Origin: an uncultured Acidobacteriaceae bacterium
GTDB taxonomy: Bacteria > Acidobacteriota > Terriglobia > Terriglobales > Acidobacteriaceae
Direction of reading: 5' to 3'
Length of the DNA: 64,000 nt
Assembly: GCA_903842065.1 (NCBI GenBank)
Contig: CAIMKZ010000063.1
Coordinates: forward strand, 1-64,000
Part shown: one piece after another, positions 1 through 9,774 of the stretch
Numbering within the stretch: the stretch's first letter is position 1
Layout of the letters: each line of letters begins with the position of its first letter
Position numbers and translations under genes: made by a program
Notes under the pieces: model-generated
What the model was told of the DNA's origin: nothing
Database searches by the model: none
Seen by the model: the letters and a program-made list of their open reading frames with translations, nothing else

Positions 1-690
<690 letters not shown>

Positions 691-910
691 ATAGAATTAA
701 CTCCGCGCAGTGCGCGAGAGACTCTTTGTGGAAGCCTTGTATCAATCAATCAATTTCGTTGTTAAAGATTTTGTTGGCGCCAGATTGCAGGTTTTCTTGC
801 AGCCAGGCCCGGGAGGAACAATCCGGGATGAGCAGGTGAGGGAACTAGCTGCGGACAACCATCCGCCAAGCGCCATCCAAAGATGGGGTGTGAAAGCATC
901 TCAGACAATT
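691..910 (+). other. 23S-5S spacer
   Basis: A 220-bp spacer between 23S and 5S rRNA. I see no tRNA and no convincing coding sequence; it should hold RNase processing stems only. Confidence 0.6.
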
Positions 911-1027
<117 letters not shown>

Positions 1028-1038
1028 TAATATCGAAT

Positions 1039-1071
1039 AAAAGGCCATCCGCTACTGCGGATGGCCTTTTG
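1039..1071 (+). terminator. rRNA operon terminator
   Basis: Rho-independent hairpin with stem GGCCATCC/GGATGGCC, flanked by AAAA upstream and TTTTGT downstream, just after 5S rRNA. A near copy, including its upstream flank, lies at 2738-2771. Confidence 0.85.
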
Positions 1072-1307
1072 TATTGTTGAGGGAATTATGCTCAGGATGG
1101 AATGCCACGCAGGCGGGAATATCTGTTTCGAGTCAGTTCGACGAGCAGGCCAAATACAGGCCGGCTTTGAGCAGAAATCGTACGGTTACAACTGCTGCCT
1201 GGTCGGTATAGACTACGAAATCAGTTATCGCGCTGGCTGGCACTACGGCGCGGCCTTGTTTGTTTCAGACGGGCTCTCCCCAAAGGGATTGAAGAGAGGT
1301 TTCAGAT

Positions 1308-2675
1308 ATGAAGAGGTCAGTTTTCATGGTCCTAGCTGACCTGACTTTGCTAGTCTCGCAAGCCTTTGCGGCGGAGCAGGTGGGACCGTTACGCGCGGGC
1401 GCGGCCCGGGTCGACATTTCACCGACCAGCGAGATGCTTCCGTTCGGGGCATTTGTGGATGTACATGATCCGCTGAATGTTCGCGCGCTGGTGCTCGACA
1501 ACGGTGCAACGAAGGTGGCTCTGATGAGCGTGGATGCCGGCGGTGTTCCGAACGCAGACGAGATTGTCAAAGCAATCGCTGCGGAGCTGGGGATACCGGT
1601 GAGTCACATTAGCCTGTGCGCTACGCATGACCACAGTACGCCCAATAGTCCGGGGGGAGGCAGGGGCGCCTTCGATCCTGCGCCCTACAACGCACTGATG
1701 CGGAAGGGAATCCTTGATGCTGCGAGGCAGGCCAACGCCCGGCTTCAGCCAGCGCGCATCGGGTTCGGAACGGGGAAAGCGTATATCAATACGAATCGCG
1801 ATGAGAAGATCGGCGGTCTGTATCACATGGGCTATGCTCCGGATGGCCCATCAGACAAGACCGTGGCTGTGATCAAAGTGACATCGGAAACGGGCGAGCC
1901 GATCGCTGTGTGGTCGAACTATGCAGTTCATGGCGTGGTGATGTTTCTGTCCAAGACCAAAGATGGGCATCCGGAGATCAGCGGAGACATTGGAGGCGCG
2001 ACGTCGGCGTATGTGGAAGACCGGCTGAAGGGCGCGATTGCGCTCTGGACTCCGGGTGCGGCTGGCGATCAGAATCCACTCTTTATGTCCACCTACAATC
2101 AGGATGCACCGGATGTCCATGACGAAGGTGCGAATGGCTGGGCGATTCTGGATGTTCAGGCACGACGCCTGGGCGAGGAGGTAGTCCTGGTGGCAAACAG
2201 CATTCAGAACACCTCCGACCATGTCATTCTGTGGGGCGCCAGTGCCGTGAAGACCTGTGCGGGGCGGAAGCCTGATCCGGCAGCAGTTGCCGCGGCTGCG
2301 CCGGCTACATCCACCAATGGGACCGGATCACCTACGGCTGCGGGGCGCGCTCCGATAAAGATGGTGGACGGGGATCCGGTGAACATCCCGCTCGAGTTGA
2401 TCATGATCAACGACATCGCACTGGCAAACGTGGGGGGCGAGGTCTTCAATGAGATATCTCAGAAGTTGAAGAAAGAGTCTCTGTTTGACCGTACGGCAAT
2501 GGTGACTTTGAGCCCAGGGAGTATTGGGTATATCCCATCGGAGAATTCGTATTTGCTGCCCTCGCAGATGGCTGTGGTTAATCGGATCAAGCCGGGATGT
2601 GCCGAACAATCCATCGTGAGCGGCTTTTTGGAGCTGGAGAAGGAGTATCTCCCAGTCTGGAACGCGGCGCGCTGA
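1308..2675 (+). CDS. neutral ceramidase-like exported hydrolase
   Basis: 455 aa with a signal peptide (about 1-21) and the neutral/alkaline non-lysosomal ceramidase N-terminal-type fold: LRAGAARVDISP near 28-39, VHDP at 52-55 and the metal-site motif ATHDHS at 105-110. The Ser-containing GDVSPN motif of true neutral ceramidases is not seen; GAAGDQNP at 250-257 sits in roughly that place. The protein is also far shorter than ceramidases (about 650-760 aa). It is probably a zinc-dependent amidase or ester hydrolase of unknown substrate. A GAGAGG ribosome site precedes the ATG by 8 nt. Paralogues are at 49334 and 50831. It lies alone between two near-identical terminators right after the rRNA operon. 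Confidence 0.8.
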   Translation: MKRSVFMVLADLTLLVSQAFAAEQVGPLRAGAARVDISPTSEMLPFGAFVDVHDPLNVRALVLDNGATKVALMSVDAGGVPNADEIVKAIAAELGIPVSHISLCATHDHSTPNSPGGGRGAFDPAPYNALMRKGILDAARQANARLQPARIGFGTGKAYINTNRDEKIGGLYHMGYAPDGPSDKTVAVIKVTSETGEPIAVWSNYAVHGVVMFLSKTKDGHPEISGDIGGATSAYVEDRLKGAIALWTPGAAGDQNPLFMSTYNQDAPDVHDEGANGWAILDVQARRLGEEVVLVANSIQNTSDHVILWGASAVKTCAGRKPDPAAVAAAAPATSTNGTGSPTAAGRAPIKMVDGDPVNIPLELIMINDIALANVGGEVFNEISQKLKKESLFDRTAMVTLSPGSIGYIPSENSYLLPSQMAVVNRIKPGCAEQSIVSGFLELEKEYLPVWNAAR

Positions 2676-2737
2676 GAGGGTGTGAGACTCGCCGGACCAG
2701 AGTGGCGCGGCAAGCTGCGGCGGCATAATTATTAATC

Positions 2738-2771
2738 AAAAGGCCATCCGTCGTAGTGGATGGCCTTTTGT
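2738..2771 (+). terminator. terminator, duplicate of the rRNA terminator
   Basis: The stem GGCCATCC/GGATGGCC and the flanks AAAA and TTTTGT are identical to the hairpin after 5S rRNA; only the loop differs. The preceding CGGCATAAT is shared as well. Confidence 0.85.
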
Positions 2772-2935
2772 GTTGAGCTTTATGAAAAATTGAGGGCAAG
2801 CTCATTTAATCTATGAACAGGACCGCATATTGCGTCAGGTGATGGTTCCCATCCGGCAAACGGGAGGGACTGGCCAAGTAAGAGTGCGCTGGAGGTCCGG
2901 CCTGTTTTCTACGACCGAAGGGGCTTCCGCAAACG

Positions 2936-4261
2936 ATGACGCGCAGTTGGATTGTACTCATTTTCATTTTGGCAACCGGAGCCGTCTGGCTCTGTGGGCA
3001 GGGCGTGCCGGGTCCGGCGGCAGCCGGGTCCGTCACTGTGGCGGAGACGCCCATCGACTGGGACTCGCTGAACATGCAGGGCGGCTCTACCGCGCTCCCT
3101 GGGATGAGCGATAACCTGATCCCGATCTCATCGCGCTACAGGAAGTGGATGGGCGAGCGTGGCTTTGTAGTGCGTGCCAACGCCTCTCAAAATTACTTTC
3201 AGAACGTGCTTGAGGCTCCGGTGGCGCTAAGCAACCAGAACTATGTGGGCCAGCGCGGCACCTGGCGCTGGATGTTCAACGGGATGTTTGCGAGCGATCT
3301 GAAGTTTCTCGGGCTTCGCCATGCGCAGTTCTTCATGGGCGGCGGTATCAACCGGGTGAGTTGGGAGCCGAACGGTCCGGATGCGTTGATGGTGAGTTCG
3401 ATGTACGTTTACAAGGCGTTTGCCGACCGCAGGGTTGAGATCAAGGCAGGCTACGTAAACAATGACTGGGAGTTTGTTGGTCTGGCCGTAGGGGGAACCA
3501 CTACCGCCGGTCATCTGGGCGTATATGCGGTGCTACCGTACGAGGTGGGCATGACGCATTTTCCGTTGACAGCGCCGGGGTTCAACCTGCGGACGCAGAT
3601 CACGAAGGGATTTTATGCCAAGGTGGGCGTGCAGCGCTCGCTCGATGCGGGCGGCGGTCACGCGACGATTTCGCGCAATCAGATCGGACTTCGCTTCGAT
3701 CCCGTGGGCGACAAGGTACTCCAGCTATACGAGGGCGGATACCGGACTGCGCCGGCGAGTAACTTCAAGATGAGCTGGGTGCGTGGCGGACTCTTGTACA
3801 ACACAACTCAGTACAAGAACTACCGCACCGGCGGGACGACGGGTGGCAATTACAGCGCCTATCTGCTGGCGGACAGGCAGTTGACGCAGGCGGAATATGG
3901 CGGCCCGGCGGATGGCTTGTACGCGGGGGTGAGCGTGATGGCCGATCCGTCTTCAATGAATATTTATTCGCGGTATGTAGAGCTGCGAGTCTATGAGAAG
4001 GGCCCATTCAGGAAGCGTCCCCGGGATATGGTTTCGCTAGTCAGCACGTATACCGGCTTCAGCCCCGATTACACGGCTACGCTCGCTGCGGCGGGCAAGA
4101 CATTCTGGAGAGCGACCGGGACAGTCTCGACGAATTATGTGCTGTCGATTCGTGACGGTCTTTACTCGACGATGGGCGCGACGTTCAACAGCGCTCCCGC
4201 TCCCACTCCTCGAGTGGCGCATGCCTGGGTAGCGAATGTTCAGTTGACCTACTACTTCTAG
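2936..4261 (+). CDS. OprB-like outer-membrane porin
   Basis: 441 aa with a signal peptide (about 1-22) and alternating hydrophobic/polar beta-strand sequence to a terminal aromatic (TYYF), as in outer-membrane barrels. The layout (NYFQN early, a RHAQFFMGGG strand, long aromatic-rich strands) fits the carbohydrate-selective porin OprB family, usual length about 400-500 aa. It would be a passive channel for sugars or similar solutes. The gene lies downstream of the ceramidase-like gene and its terminator and is probably transcribed on its own. A long upstream in-frame extension is absent, and the chosen ATG directly precedes the hydrophobic leader. The family call is from sequence character, not alignment. 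Confidence 0.65.
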   Translation: MTRSWIVLIFILATGAVWLCGQGVPGPAAAGSVTVAETPIDWDSLNMQGGSTALPGMSDNLIPISSRYRKWMGERGFVVRANASQNYFQNVLEAPVALSNQNYVGQRGTWRWMFNGMFASDLKFLGLRHAQFFMGGGINRVSWEPNGPDALMVSSMYVYKAFADRRVEIKAGYVNNDWEFVGLAVGGTTTAGHLGVYAVLPYEVGMTHFPLTAPGFNLRTQITKGFYAKVGVQRSLDAGGGHATISRNQIGLRFDPVGDKVLQLYEGGYRTAPASNFKMSWVRGGLLYNTTQYKNYRTGGTTGGNYSAYLLADRQLTQAEYGGPADGLYAGVSVMADPSSMNIYSRYVELRVYEKGPFRKRPRDMVSLVSTYTGFSPDYTATLAAAGKTFWRATGTVSTNYVLSIRDGLYSTMGATFNSAPAPTPRVAHAWVANVQLTYYF

Positions 4262-4268
4262 TGACGAT

Positions 4269-5102
4269 CTAGTTGACGGGTTTGGGCTGGCCGACCTGGG
4301 TGGCGGTGGCGTTGTAAAGGTGGCAATCGCCTGAGATTTCCTTGAAGCGGAAGTAGGGATGGAAGAAGAGGGCCGCGCGAGCGTCGCCGGAGCCTTCTGC
4401 CAGGTCGGTGAGCCAGACGCCGTCAGCTTCAGCGTGGTCGTGAATGTGGAGCCAGAAGCCCTTGTGCAGGTTAGCGAGCAGTCCCCCGCCAATCTTTAGA
4501 TCCGCTACAGATTTGAGGTCCAGGTCGATGAGGTTGCCGGTCTCCTCGTCGATCGAGACCGTTCCCTGAATGACGGTGGCGAATCTCTGGGTGAGGTCGT
4601 GGGCCTGAAAGCCGGGATTGGGAACGATGTCGTAGTGGAGGACTGAGCGGCCGCTCTCAAGCTGGCGGCGGCCGTTGCGCAGCATCATGGCGGTGAGGAA
4701 GTCATCGACCTTCTGGACGGCCTCGTCCTTTTGGTGGGTGGCGGTGGCTTCGTTTGCGTACTTCAGGGTCTCCTTCATCACCCGGTCATCTTCCTTCTTC
4801 AACTCGTCGGACGAGAGGTCCTTGCCGTCCTTTTGGAGCATGTGCTCGATGGGGATGCCGTTGACGAAGAAGCGCTCGGCGACGTTACTTTCACTCTTCT
4901 TGATGTTGCCGTGGCTGTCGAGTTGGGTGGACTGGCTGTTGACCCGGCAGGAGTAACGCTCTCGCTGTGCGGCCAGCTTGCGCTGGTTGGCAATGGCGTG
5001 CTGGAGCAGCACCTTCGGGTCGGGCAGAGGTGTGCCGGGTGGCGGCGTCTGGGCGACGGCGGCGAGGCAGAGCAGGGAAAACAGCAGAACGAGACGAGGC
5101 AT
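4269..5102 (-). CDS. exported protein of unknown function
   Basis: 277 aa with a clear signal peptide (about 1-17, ending AVAQ), a charged helical section (KKSESNVAERFFV onward) and beta-rich C-terminal sequence with FWLHIHDHAEADGVW near 215. Such proteins are common in Acidobacteria without a function. The C-terminal half has the feel of a LolA/outer-membrane lipoprotein carrier-like barrel, which is a weak guess. It converges on the porin gene (7 bp apart) and is divergent from the tannase at 5343, with a 240-bp promoter region between them. Confidence 0.7.
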   Translation of the reverse strand: MPRLVLLFSLLCLAAVAQTPPPGTPLPDPKVLLQHAIANQRKLAAQRERYSCRVNSQSTQLDSHGNIKKSESNVAERFFVNGIPIEHMLQKDGKDLSSDELKKEDDRVMKETLKYANEATATHQKDEAVQKVDDFLTAMMLRNGRRQLESGRSVLHYDIVPNPGFQAHDLTQRFATVIQGTVSIDEETGNLIDLDLKSVADLKIGGGLLANLHKGFWLHIHDHAEADGVWLTDLAEGSGDARAALFFHPYFRFKEISGDCHLYNATATQVGQPKPVN

Positions 5103-5342
5103 CCGGGCTCCTTCCTGGATGGTACGCCTTCGGAGAGGCCGGAGTTCCGGAACGGGGAGGGCGGTTTTGGGGAATTCATCACGCGACCGACGGCCTTTTC
5201 GGGCTACACAAACGTCAATAATGCAGAGTTCCCAAAATCATGTACCGCCGGTCTACAGGATCGGCCGCAGCGGAGCGGGCGGGGCGAGACTTCTGCGCAA
5301 GCGACGAGTCCGTCGAGCCGTGGACACTTCAAGGAGAATGGA

Positions 5343-7040
5343 ATGAAATCGCTATTATCGGGAGTACTTCCCACAACAGTACGAATGTCAAAGTATTTTG
5401 CTGCCGCAGGCCTTTGCGCGCTGGTGTTGAGCGCGGCTGCCTTCAGCCAGGGTGCGCCGTCTGCCGCCTCCTGCGCTGGGCTGGCCAAGCTGAATCTGCC
5501 GGGCGCGACGATCACTTTGGCGCAGGTAGTGCAGCCGATGGAGTTCAAACTGCCTGGACGGACGGAGAATCCCGGCGGGCCGGGCGGGCCGGGAGCGCCT
5601 GCCGGTGGGCCCGGTGCTCCGGGAGCACCTGCTGGTCCCGGTGGAGCTGCGGGTCCGGCTGGACCTCCTCCCGGGGGCGGCATGGGCATGTCGCTTGCGC
5701 CGTATGATCCGAAGGACACGACGAACCATGTTCCGTTCTGCCGGGTGACGGCGACGCTCAAGCCTAGCGGAGACTCGAACATCAAGATCGAGGTCTGGCT
5801 GCCGCTTGAGGGATGGAACGGAAAGATGATGGGCGCGGGGGACTTTGGCTGGGCCGGTTCCATCATGTACGGCGGGCTGCTGATCGGCCTTGAGCACGGC
5901 TATGCCACGGTGAGCACCGATACCGGGCATGACAACTCGCTGGGCATGGGCGAGTTCGCGCAGGGGCATCCGGACAAGATGATCGACTACGGATGGCGCG
6001 CGGCGCACCTGATGACAGTAGACGCCAAGCAGTTCATCAAGGCGTTCTACGGCAAGGCGCAGACCAAGGCGTACTGGTGGGGCTGCTCACTCGGCGGCCA
6101 GATGGGGCTGACAGAGATTCAGCGCTTCCCCGAGGATTACGATGCCGCAATCATCGGCGCACCGGCGAATCCGATTGTGGAGCTGAATGCAGAACAGATA
6201 TGGCCGTCGCTGCTGGTGGCGCAGAAGCCGGAGCGGCAGTTGGGCCGCGCCAAGGCTACGATGCTGCATCAGGCGGTGATGGATGCCTGCGATGCGCTGG
6301 ACGGGGCGAAGGATAACGAACTCGAAAATCCGATGGCCTGCAAGTTCGACCCAGGGACGCTGTTGTGCAAGGGCGAGGACAACGACAAGTGCCTGACCGC
6401 GGCGCAGCTTGAGTTTGTGCAGATGCTCTACAAGGGACCGGTGACGGGAAAGACCCAGTTTCCGGGCGCCGCTCCGGGAACGGAGAACAACTTTGGCGGG
6501 TACAACGCCAATGGCCCCATGGGAGTGGCGACGGCTCTGTACAAGTACATGATCTTCCAGAATCCCAACTGGGACTGGAAGACGCTGGACATGGTGAAGG
6601 ACGTGGAGTATGGCCGCACGGTGCTCGGGTCGATCAACGAGGCCGATAACCCGAACCTGAAGCCTTTCTTCGATCACGGAGGCAAGGTTCTTTGGTATCA
6701 CGGGTGGGTGGACGGCACCAATCCGATGGAGAGTGTGAATTACATCAGCGCCGTGAAGAAGACGGTGGGCGAGGCGGTGACGGACGAGCATATTCGCCTG
6801 TTCACGATGCCCGGCATGGGGCACTGCTCGGGCGGCAGCGGTTGCGACGTCTTCGACAAGCTTGCCGAGATCGACAAGTGGGTTGAGAGCGGCAAAGCTC
6901 CGGATCGCATTGTGGCCTCGAAGACGCAGGGCGGCAAGGTGGTTCGGACGCATCCGCTGTGCGCGTATCCGAAGGTTGCCAGCTACAAGGGAACTGGCGA
7001 CCTGAACGATGCCGCGAACTTTGCCTGTGTGAGCAAGTAA
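5343..7040 (+). CDS. tannase/feruloyl esterase family hydrolase
   Basis: 565 aa secreted alpha/beta hydrolase. It has a signal peptide (about 15-36) and the nucleophile motif WGCSLGGQ with Ser249. Acidic and histidine elements are late in the chain (HGWVDGTNP, GMGHCSGGSGC). These are the hallmarks of the tannase/feruloyl esterase family, which cleaves aromatic esters such as galloyl or feruloyl esters. A collagen-like Gly-Pro-Ala insert spans about 77-115, before the catalytic core. The start is the ATG at 5343 with AAGGAG 6 nt upstream; the open frame continues upstream but without coding character. A strong terminator follows at 7071. Confidence 0.88.
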   Translation: MKSLLSGVLPTTVRMSKYFAAAGLCALVLSAAAFSQGAPSAASCAGLAKLNLPGATITLAQVVQPMEFKLPGRTENPGGPGGPGAPAGGPGAPGAPAGPGGAAGPAGPPPGGGMGMSLAPYDPKDTTNHVPFCRVTATLKPSGDSNIKIEVWLPLEGWNGKMMGAGDFGWAGSIMYGGLLIGLEHGYATVSTDTGHDNSLGMGEFAQGHPDKMIDYGWRAAHLMTVDAKQFIKAFYGKAQTKAYWWGCSLGGQMGLTEIQRFPEDYDAAIIGAPANPIVELNAEQIWPSLLVAQKPERQLGRAKATMLHQAVMDACDALDGAKDNELENPMACKFDPGTLLCKGEDNDKCLTAAQLEFVQMLYKGPVTGKTQFPGAAPGTENNFGGYNANGPMGVATALYKYMIFQNPNWDWKTLDMVKDVEYGRTVLGSINEADNPNLKPFFDHGGKVLWYHGWVDGTNPMESVNYISAVKKTVGEAVTDEHIRLFTMPGMGHCSGGSGCDVFDKLAEIDKWVESGKAPDRIVASKTQGGKVVRTHPLCAYPKVASYKGTGDLNDAANFACVSK

Positions 7041-7070
7041 ACGAATCGGGCGGTTTCAACGCCGGCTTGA

Positions 7071-7112
7071 AATGACGATCCCCGTTGACCTGGGTCAACG
7101 GGGATCGTCATT
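7071..7112 (+). terminator. intrinsic terminator
   Basis: Perfect 20-bp inverted repeat around a 2-nt centre, beginning AATGACGATCCCCG, 30 bp after the tannase stop. It could serve both convergent genes. Confidence 0.8.
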
Positions 7113-7160
7113 TCTGGATGTGGGCTGGGCGGTAGTCGAGAAGAAACAGAAGACCGAGTT

Positions 7161-7559
7161 TTAGGCGGGCAGGCCGGCGGTATCGATGCCGGAGGGTAGG
7201 CGCGGCAGTGCGCCCTGGCCCTGTGCTTCTTCTACTACGGCGTCGAGATGGGCAAGGACCTCATCGACCGACATGGCGTAGACCTCGCGGCGTGAGTCGA
7301 AGCCCTCTTCGATGAGCTGCTTGAGGTAGCGGCCGGCGATGTGCACGGCGAGCTGGTCGGTGATGGTCTTGGCTGCGCGCTTTTTCTGCTCGGCCCAGGC
7401 GGCGTTGGGGAGGGCGATCCACATGGGGCGGCCGTTGATGTCGAAGCGGACATCGAGGGCGTCGGCGTGGCGGGTGGCGATGGCCACGATATTGGCCCTC
7501 CAGGAGCAGTGCAGGTCTTCTCCGGTGAGGCGGTCGGTGACGTGGAAGTCTTCGTACAT
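7161..7559 (-). CDS. conserved hypothetical protein
   Basis: 132 aa, no signal peptide, no family recognised. It reads MYEDFHVTDRLTGEDLHCSW at the start, a compact cytoplasmic-looking alpha/beta protein with WIALPNAAW and a C-terminal acidic helix (SVDEVLAHLDAVVEEAQ). The ATG at 7559 is preferred; an in-frame TTG at 7595 is possible. Neither has a clear ribosome site. It is convergent with the tannase. Its third-position GC matches neighbouring genes, which supports coding. Confidence 0.6.
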   Translation of the reverse strand: MYEDFHVTDRLTGEDLHCSWRANIVAIATRHADALDVRFDINGRPMWIALPNAAWAEQKKRAAKTITDQLAVHIAGRYLKQLIEEGFDSRREVYAMSVDEVLAHLDAVVEEAQGQGALPRLPSGIDTAGLPA

Positions 7560-7886
7560 GCATTCAGGGTACCGTTGATGGCTGGAGGGGGGCAAGTCGG
7601 CAAATCAGCGAGTCAGCACCTGCTTGCGCGGGCGTAGCAAGTCAGCTAGTCGGCGTGGTCGGTGGGTCAGGATAGGACTTTCATTCAGCGGAGACGAAAG
7701 CTCGCGCCCTCAAAAAGGGCAAACTGGCCTAGTACCGGCCAGCGGCCCTGGTGGACGGTGCGGATTGGCGCTTGATAGACTGCTAGTTGCAGTCCTAGCG
7801 AAACACAGTGCCTGAGCAAACCGTTTTTACCGGCGGGCAGGCGCTACGAACGCCTGCAAGATTATCCACGAAGGACACCGAACGCA
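7560..7886. other. intergenic region with short imperfect repeats
   Basis: No gene seen. The part 7590-7660 repeats variants of AAGTCGGC/GAGTCAGC/AAGTCAGC five times. The rest holds the promoter side of the GTG-started gene at 7887. Confidence 0.4.
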
Positions 7887-8594
7887 GTGAAAACCGAGAC
7901 CCGTCACGCCCTGAAACAAGACAAATTTGCCCAGGCAGCCGCAAGCGGCGCAAGCTGGCTTAGCGACAACAAGTCCAGCGTAGCGCGCTGGACGATTACG
8001 ATCGCGGTTGTGGTTGTCCTGATTGTTGGTGGGGCGATTCTCTGGGCCGTTCGCACGTCCGCGGCCGACCGCGAGTTGGGCGCCGCGATGGACGTCTTCG
8101 GGACGGCGCTTGCATCTCCGGAAGCGCCTGATATTGCAGGTGTTTACAAGAGCGCGGCTGACCGTGCCAAGGCTGCCAACACACAGTTTGTGGCCATCGC
8201 CAGCAAGTACAGCTGGTTGAAGCAGGGCAAGACAGCGCAGTACTTTGCCGGGATCACCTATCAGGAGATGGGCCAGACGGCGCAGGCTGAGACGGCCCTC
8301 AAGCCGGCGGCAGGCGCCTGGAATCGCGACCTCTCGAATCTGGCCAAGATCGCTCTGGCGGGCATCTATCACCAGAGCAGCCGCGACGGCGAGGCCGAAA
8401 CTCTCTATAACCAGATCGTCGCCAAGCCCTCGACTACTGTTACAGCGGCGGCGGCGCAGCTGAATTTGGCCGACCTGTACGTAGCGCAGGGCAAGATGGA
8501 CCAGGCGCGGGCGCTGTGGGCCAAGGTGCAGGACGCCGATAAGCAGGGTGCTGCCGGCGAGATTGCGGCGCAGAAGTTGCAGCAGTCGAAGTAA
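7887..8594 (+). CDS. YfgM-like membrane-anchored TPR protein
   Basis: 235 aa. A short cytoplasmic N-terminus is followed by one membrane segment (about 35-55, ITIAVVVVLIVGGAILWAV) and a periplasmic part of TPR-like helical repeats rich in A, Y, L and G (for example KQGKTAQYFAGITYQEMGQTAQAE split near 120-145). This is the layout of YfgM/tetratricopeptide_21 proteins, which in E. coli attach to the SecYEG translocon and periplasmic chaperones. The start codon is GTG with AAGGA about 11 nt upstream. A terminator follows at 8617. Confidence 0.72.
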   Translation: MKTETRHALKQDKFAQAAASGASWLSDNKSSVARWTITIAVVVVLIVGGAILWAVRTSAADRELGAAMDVFGTALASPEAPDIAGVYKSAADRAKAANTQFVAIASKYSWLKQGKTAQYFAGITYQEMGQTAQAETALKPAAGAWNRDLSNLAKIALAGIYHQSSRDGEAETLYNQIVAKPSTTVTAAAAQLNLADLYVAQGKMDQARALWAKVQDADKQGAAGEIAAQKLQQSK

Positions 8595-8616
8595 GAACAA
8601 CAGAGATCAGAAACCA

Positions 8617-8643
8617 GGAAACAGGCCCGAGCGGCCTGTTTCC
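8617..8643 (+). terminator. intrinsic terminator
   Basis: Hairpin GGAAACAGGCC/GGCCTGTTTCC with a 5-nt loop followed by GTTTT, 22 bp after the YfgM-like gene. Confidence 0.75.
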
Positions 8644-8685
8644 GTTTTATGAGCACTTTGCAGGGCCGTTGCGTCCGTTTAGAGT

Positions 8686-9279
8686 ATGGACGCAAGCCAG
8701 GCCATTAACGCAGGCTGGATGAAGATTCCCGACAGGACGGCGGCCCGAATTGCCGAGGCGCAGGCCGAGGAGGCCGCGCTGGCGGCGCTTGTCGACGAGT
8801 ACTCGGGAACCCTCTATCGTGTGGCCTTTTCGGTGCTGCGCAACTCAACAGATGCTGAAGATGCGGTGCAGGAGGCCTTTCTGCGCGTATTGCGCCACCG
8901 GCAAACGCTGGGTGAGATACGCGACTACCGGGTGTGGCTGATCCGGATTGTGTGGAACGTGGTGCTGGATCGCAAGCGGCGGACGAAGACGCGGCCAGAG
9001 ACCGACGACGTTGACGAACTCAAGTTTGTGCTGGCCTCCACGGGATTGACGGCCGAAGAGATAGCGGCGGCGCGGCAACACCATTCCCATGTGCTGGCTT
9101 GCGTGGACAGGCTTCCTGACAAAGAGCGGCAGGTGCTTACGCTCTCGGCCTTCGAGGAACTTTCAAGCGTGGAGATCGCGGCAGTACTGGGGATAACGGA
9201 GTCGAGCGTGCGGTCGAGGCTCTTCCGGGCGCGGAACCTGATGGCCGAGTTACTCGATCACAAGAGGAGTTTGCGATGA
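8686..9279 (+). CDS. ECF-type RNA polymerase sigma factor
   Basis: 197 aa. Region 2 is seen as LYRVAFSVLRNSTDAEDAVQ plus FLRVLRH (about 44-72) and region 4 as LPDKERQVLTLSAF and VEIAAVLGITESSVRSRLFRA (about 144-190). There is no region 1 or 3, which is typical of extracytoplasmic-function sigma factors. It directs transcription of a stress or envelope regulon not identifiable here. Its stop overlaps the start of the next gene (ATGA at 9276), so the two are translationally coupled and the partner is the likely anti-sigma factor. Confidence 0.92.
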   Translation: MDASQAINAGWMKIPDRTAARIAEAQAEEAALAALVDEYSGTLYRVAFSVLRNSTDAEDAVQEAFLRVLRHRQTLGEIRDYRVWLIRIVWNVVLDRKRRTKTRPETDDVDELKFVLASTGLTAEEIAAARQHHSHVLACVDRLPDKERQVLTLSAFEELSSVEIAAVLGITESSVRSRLFRARNLMAELLDHKRSLR

Positions 9280-9722
9280 GTTCGGCGGAGAAGGTTTCAG
9301 CAGGCAGCCAGGCCGGGTGGGAGGCAACGCTCAGAGCGTTGGCAAAGAGACCCGCTCCGGCAGGGCTTGAAGCGCGGGTTCACGCGGTTTTGCACGCGGC
9401 TCCACGTGGGGAGCGGGTGCTGGTGTGGCCTACCGCCGCATGGTGGGCCAGCGCGCAGCGCTTTGCGGCTGCGGCGGCGATTGTGGCTGTGGTATCGGTC
9501 GGCGGTTGGAGCGTGTATCACCGTGCTCAGCGGGAGGCGGCGAAGAGTTCGGTTGCGCCGGCTCCGGCGCCGGCTCCCGTGGCTGGTGGGTTTGCAGCAG
9601 CGGGCGCAAAGCGGGTTCCGCAGACGTTGGTGGGAGCGCCCGCGGTAGAGCAAACAGAGAATAAGCCTGAGAAGAAATCGGTGAAGAAGCTGCATCCAGC
9701 CAGGACGGCAGGCGTTCGATAG
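9276..9722 (+). CDS. putative anti-sigma factor, single membrane span
   Basis: 148 aa. The N-terminal about 55 residues are helical (LRALAKRPAPAGLEARVHAVL), one membrane segment lies at about 66-86 (FAAAAAIVAVVSVGGWSVY) and a low-complexity Ala/Pro/Lys tail follows. The ATG overlaps the sigma gene stop by 4 nt. No zinc-binding HxxxCxxC motif is visible, so it is not a canonical ZAS anti-sigma factor. The role is inferred from coupling and topology. Confidence 0.65.
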   Translation: MSSAEKVSAGSQAGWEATLRALAKRPAPAGLEARVHAVLHAAPRGERVLVWPTAAWWASAQRFAAAAAIVAVVSVGGWSVYHRAQREAAKSSVAPAPAPAPVAGGFAAAGAKRVPQTLVGAPAVEQTENKPEKKSVKKLHPARTAGVR

Positions 9723-9746
9723 ACCCACGCTGGCAAGAGATCGTTG

Positions 9747-9774
9747 AGCCGGAGTCAAAGCGACTCCGGCTTTT
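9747..9774. terminator. bidirectional terminator
   Basis: Hairpin AGCCGGAGTC/GACTCCGGCT followed by TTTT, between convergent genes ending at 9722 and 9775. Confidence 0.75.

Noticed and set aside
4731..5342. N-terminal extension of the 5343 tannase
   Set aside because: It would overlap the opposite gene at 4269-5102; the ATG at 5343 has a good ribosome site and begins a signal peptide.
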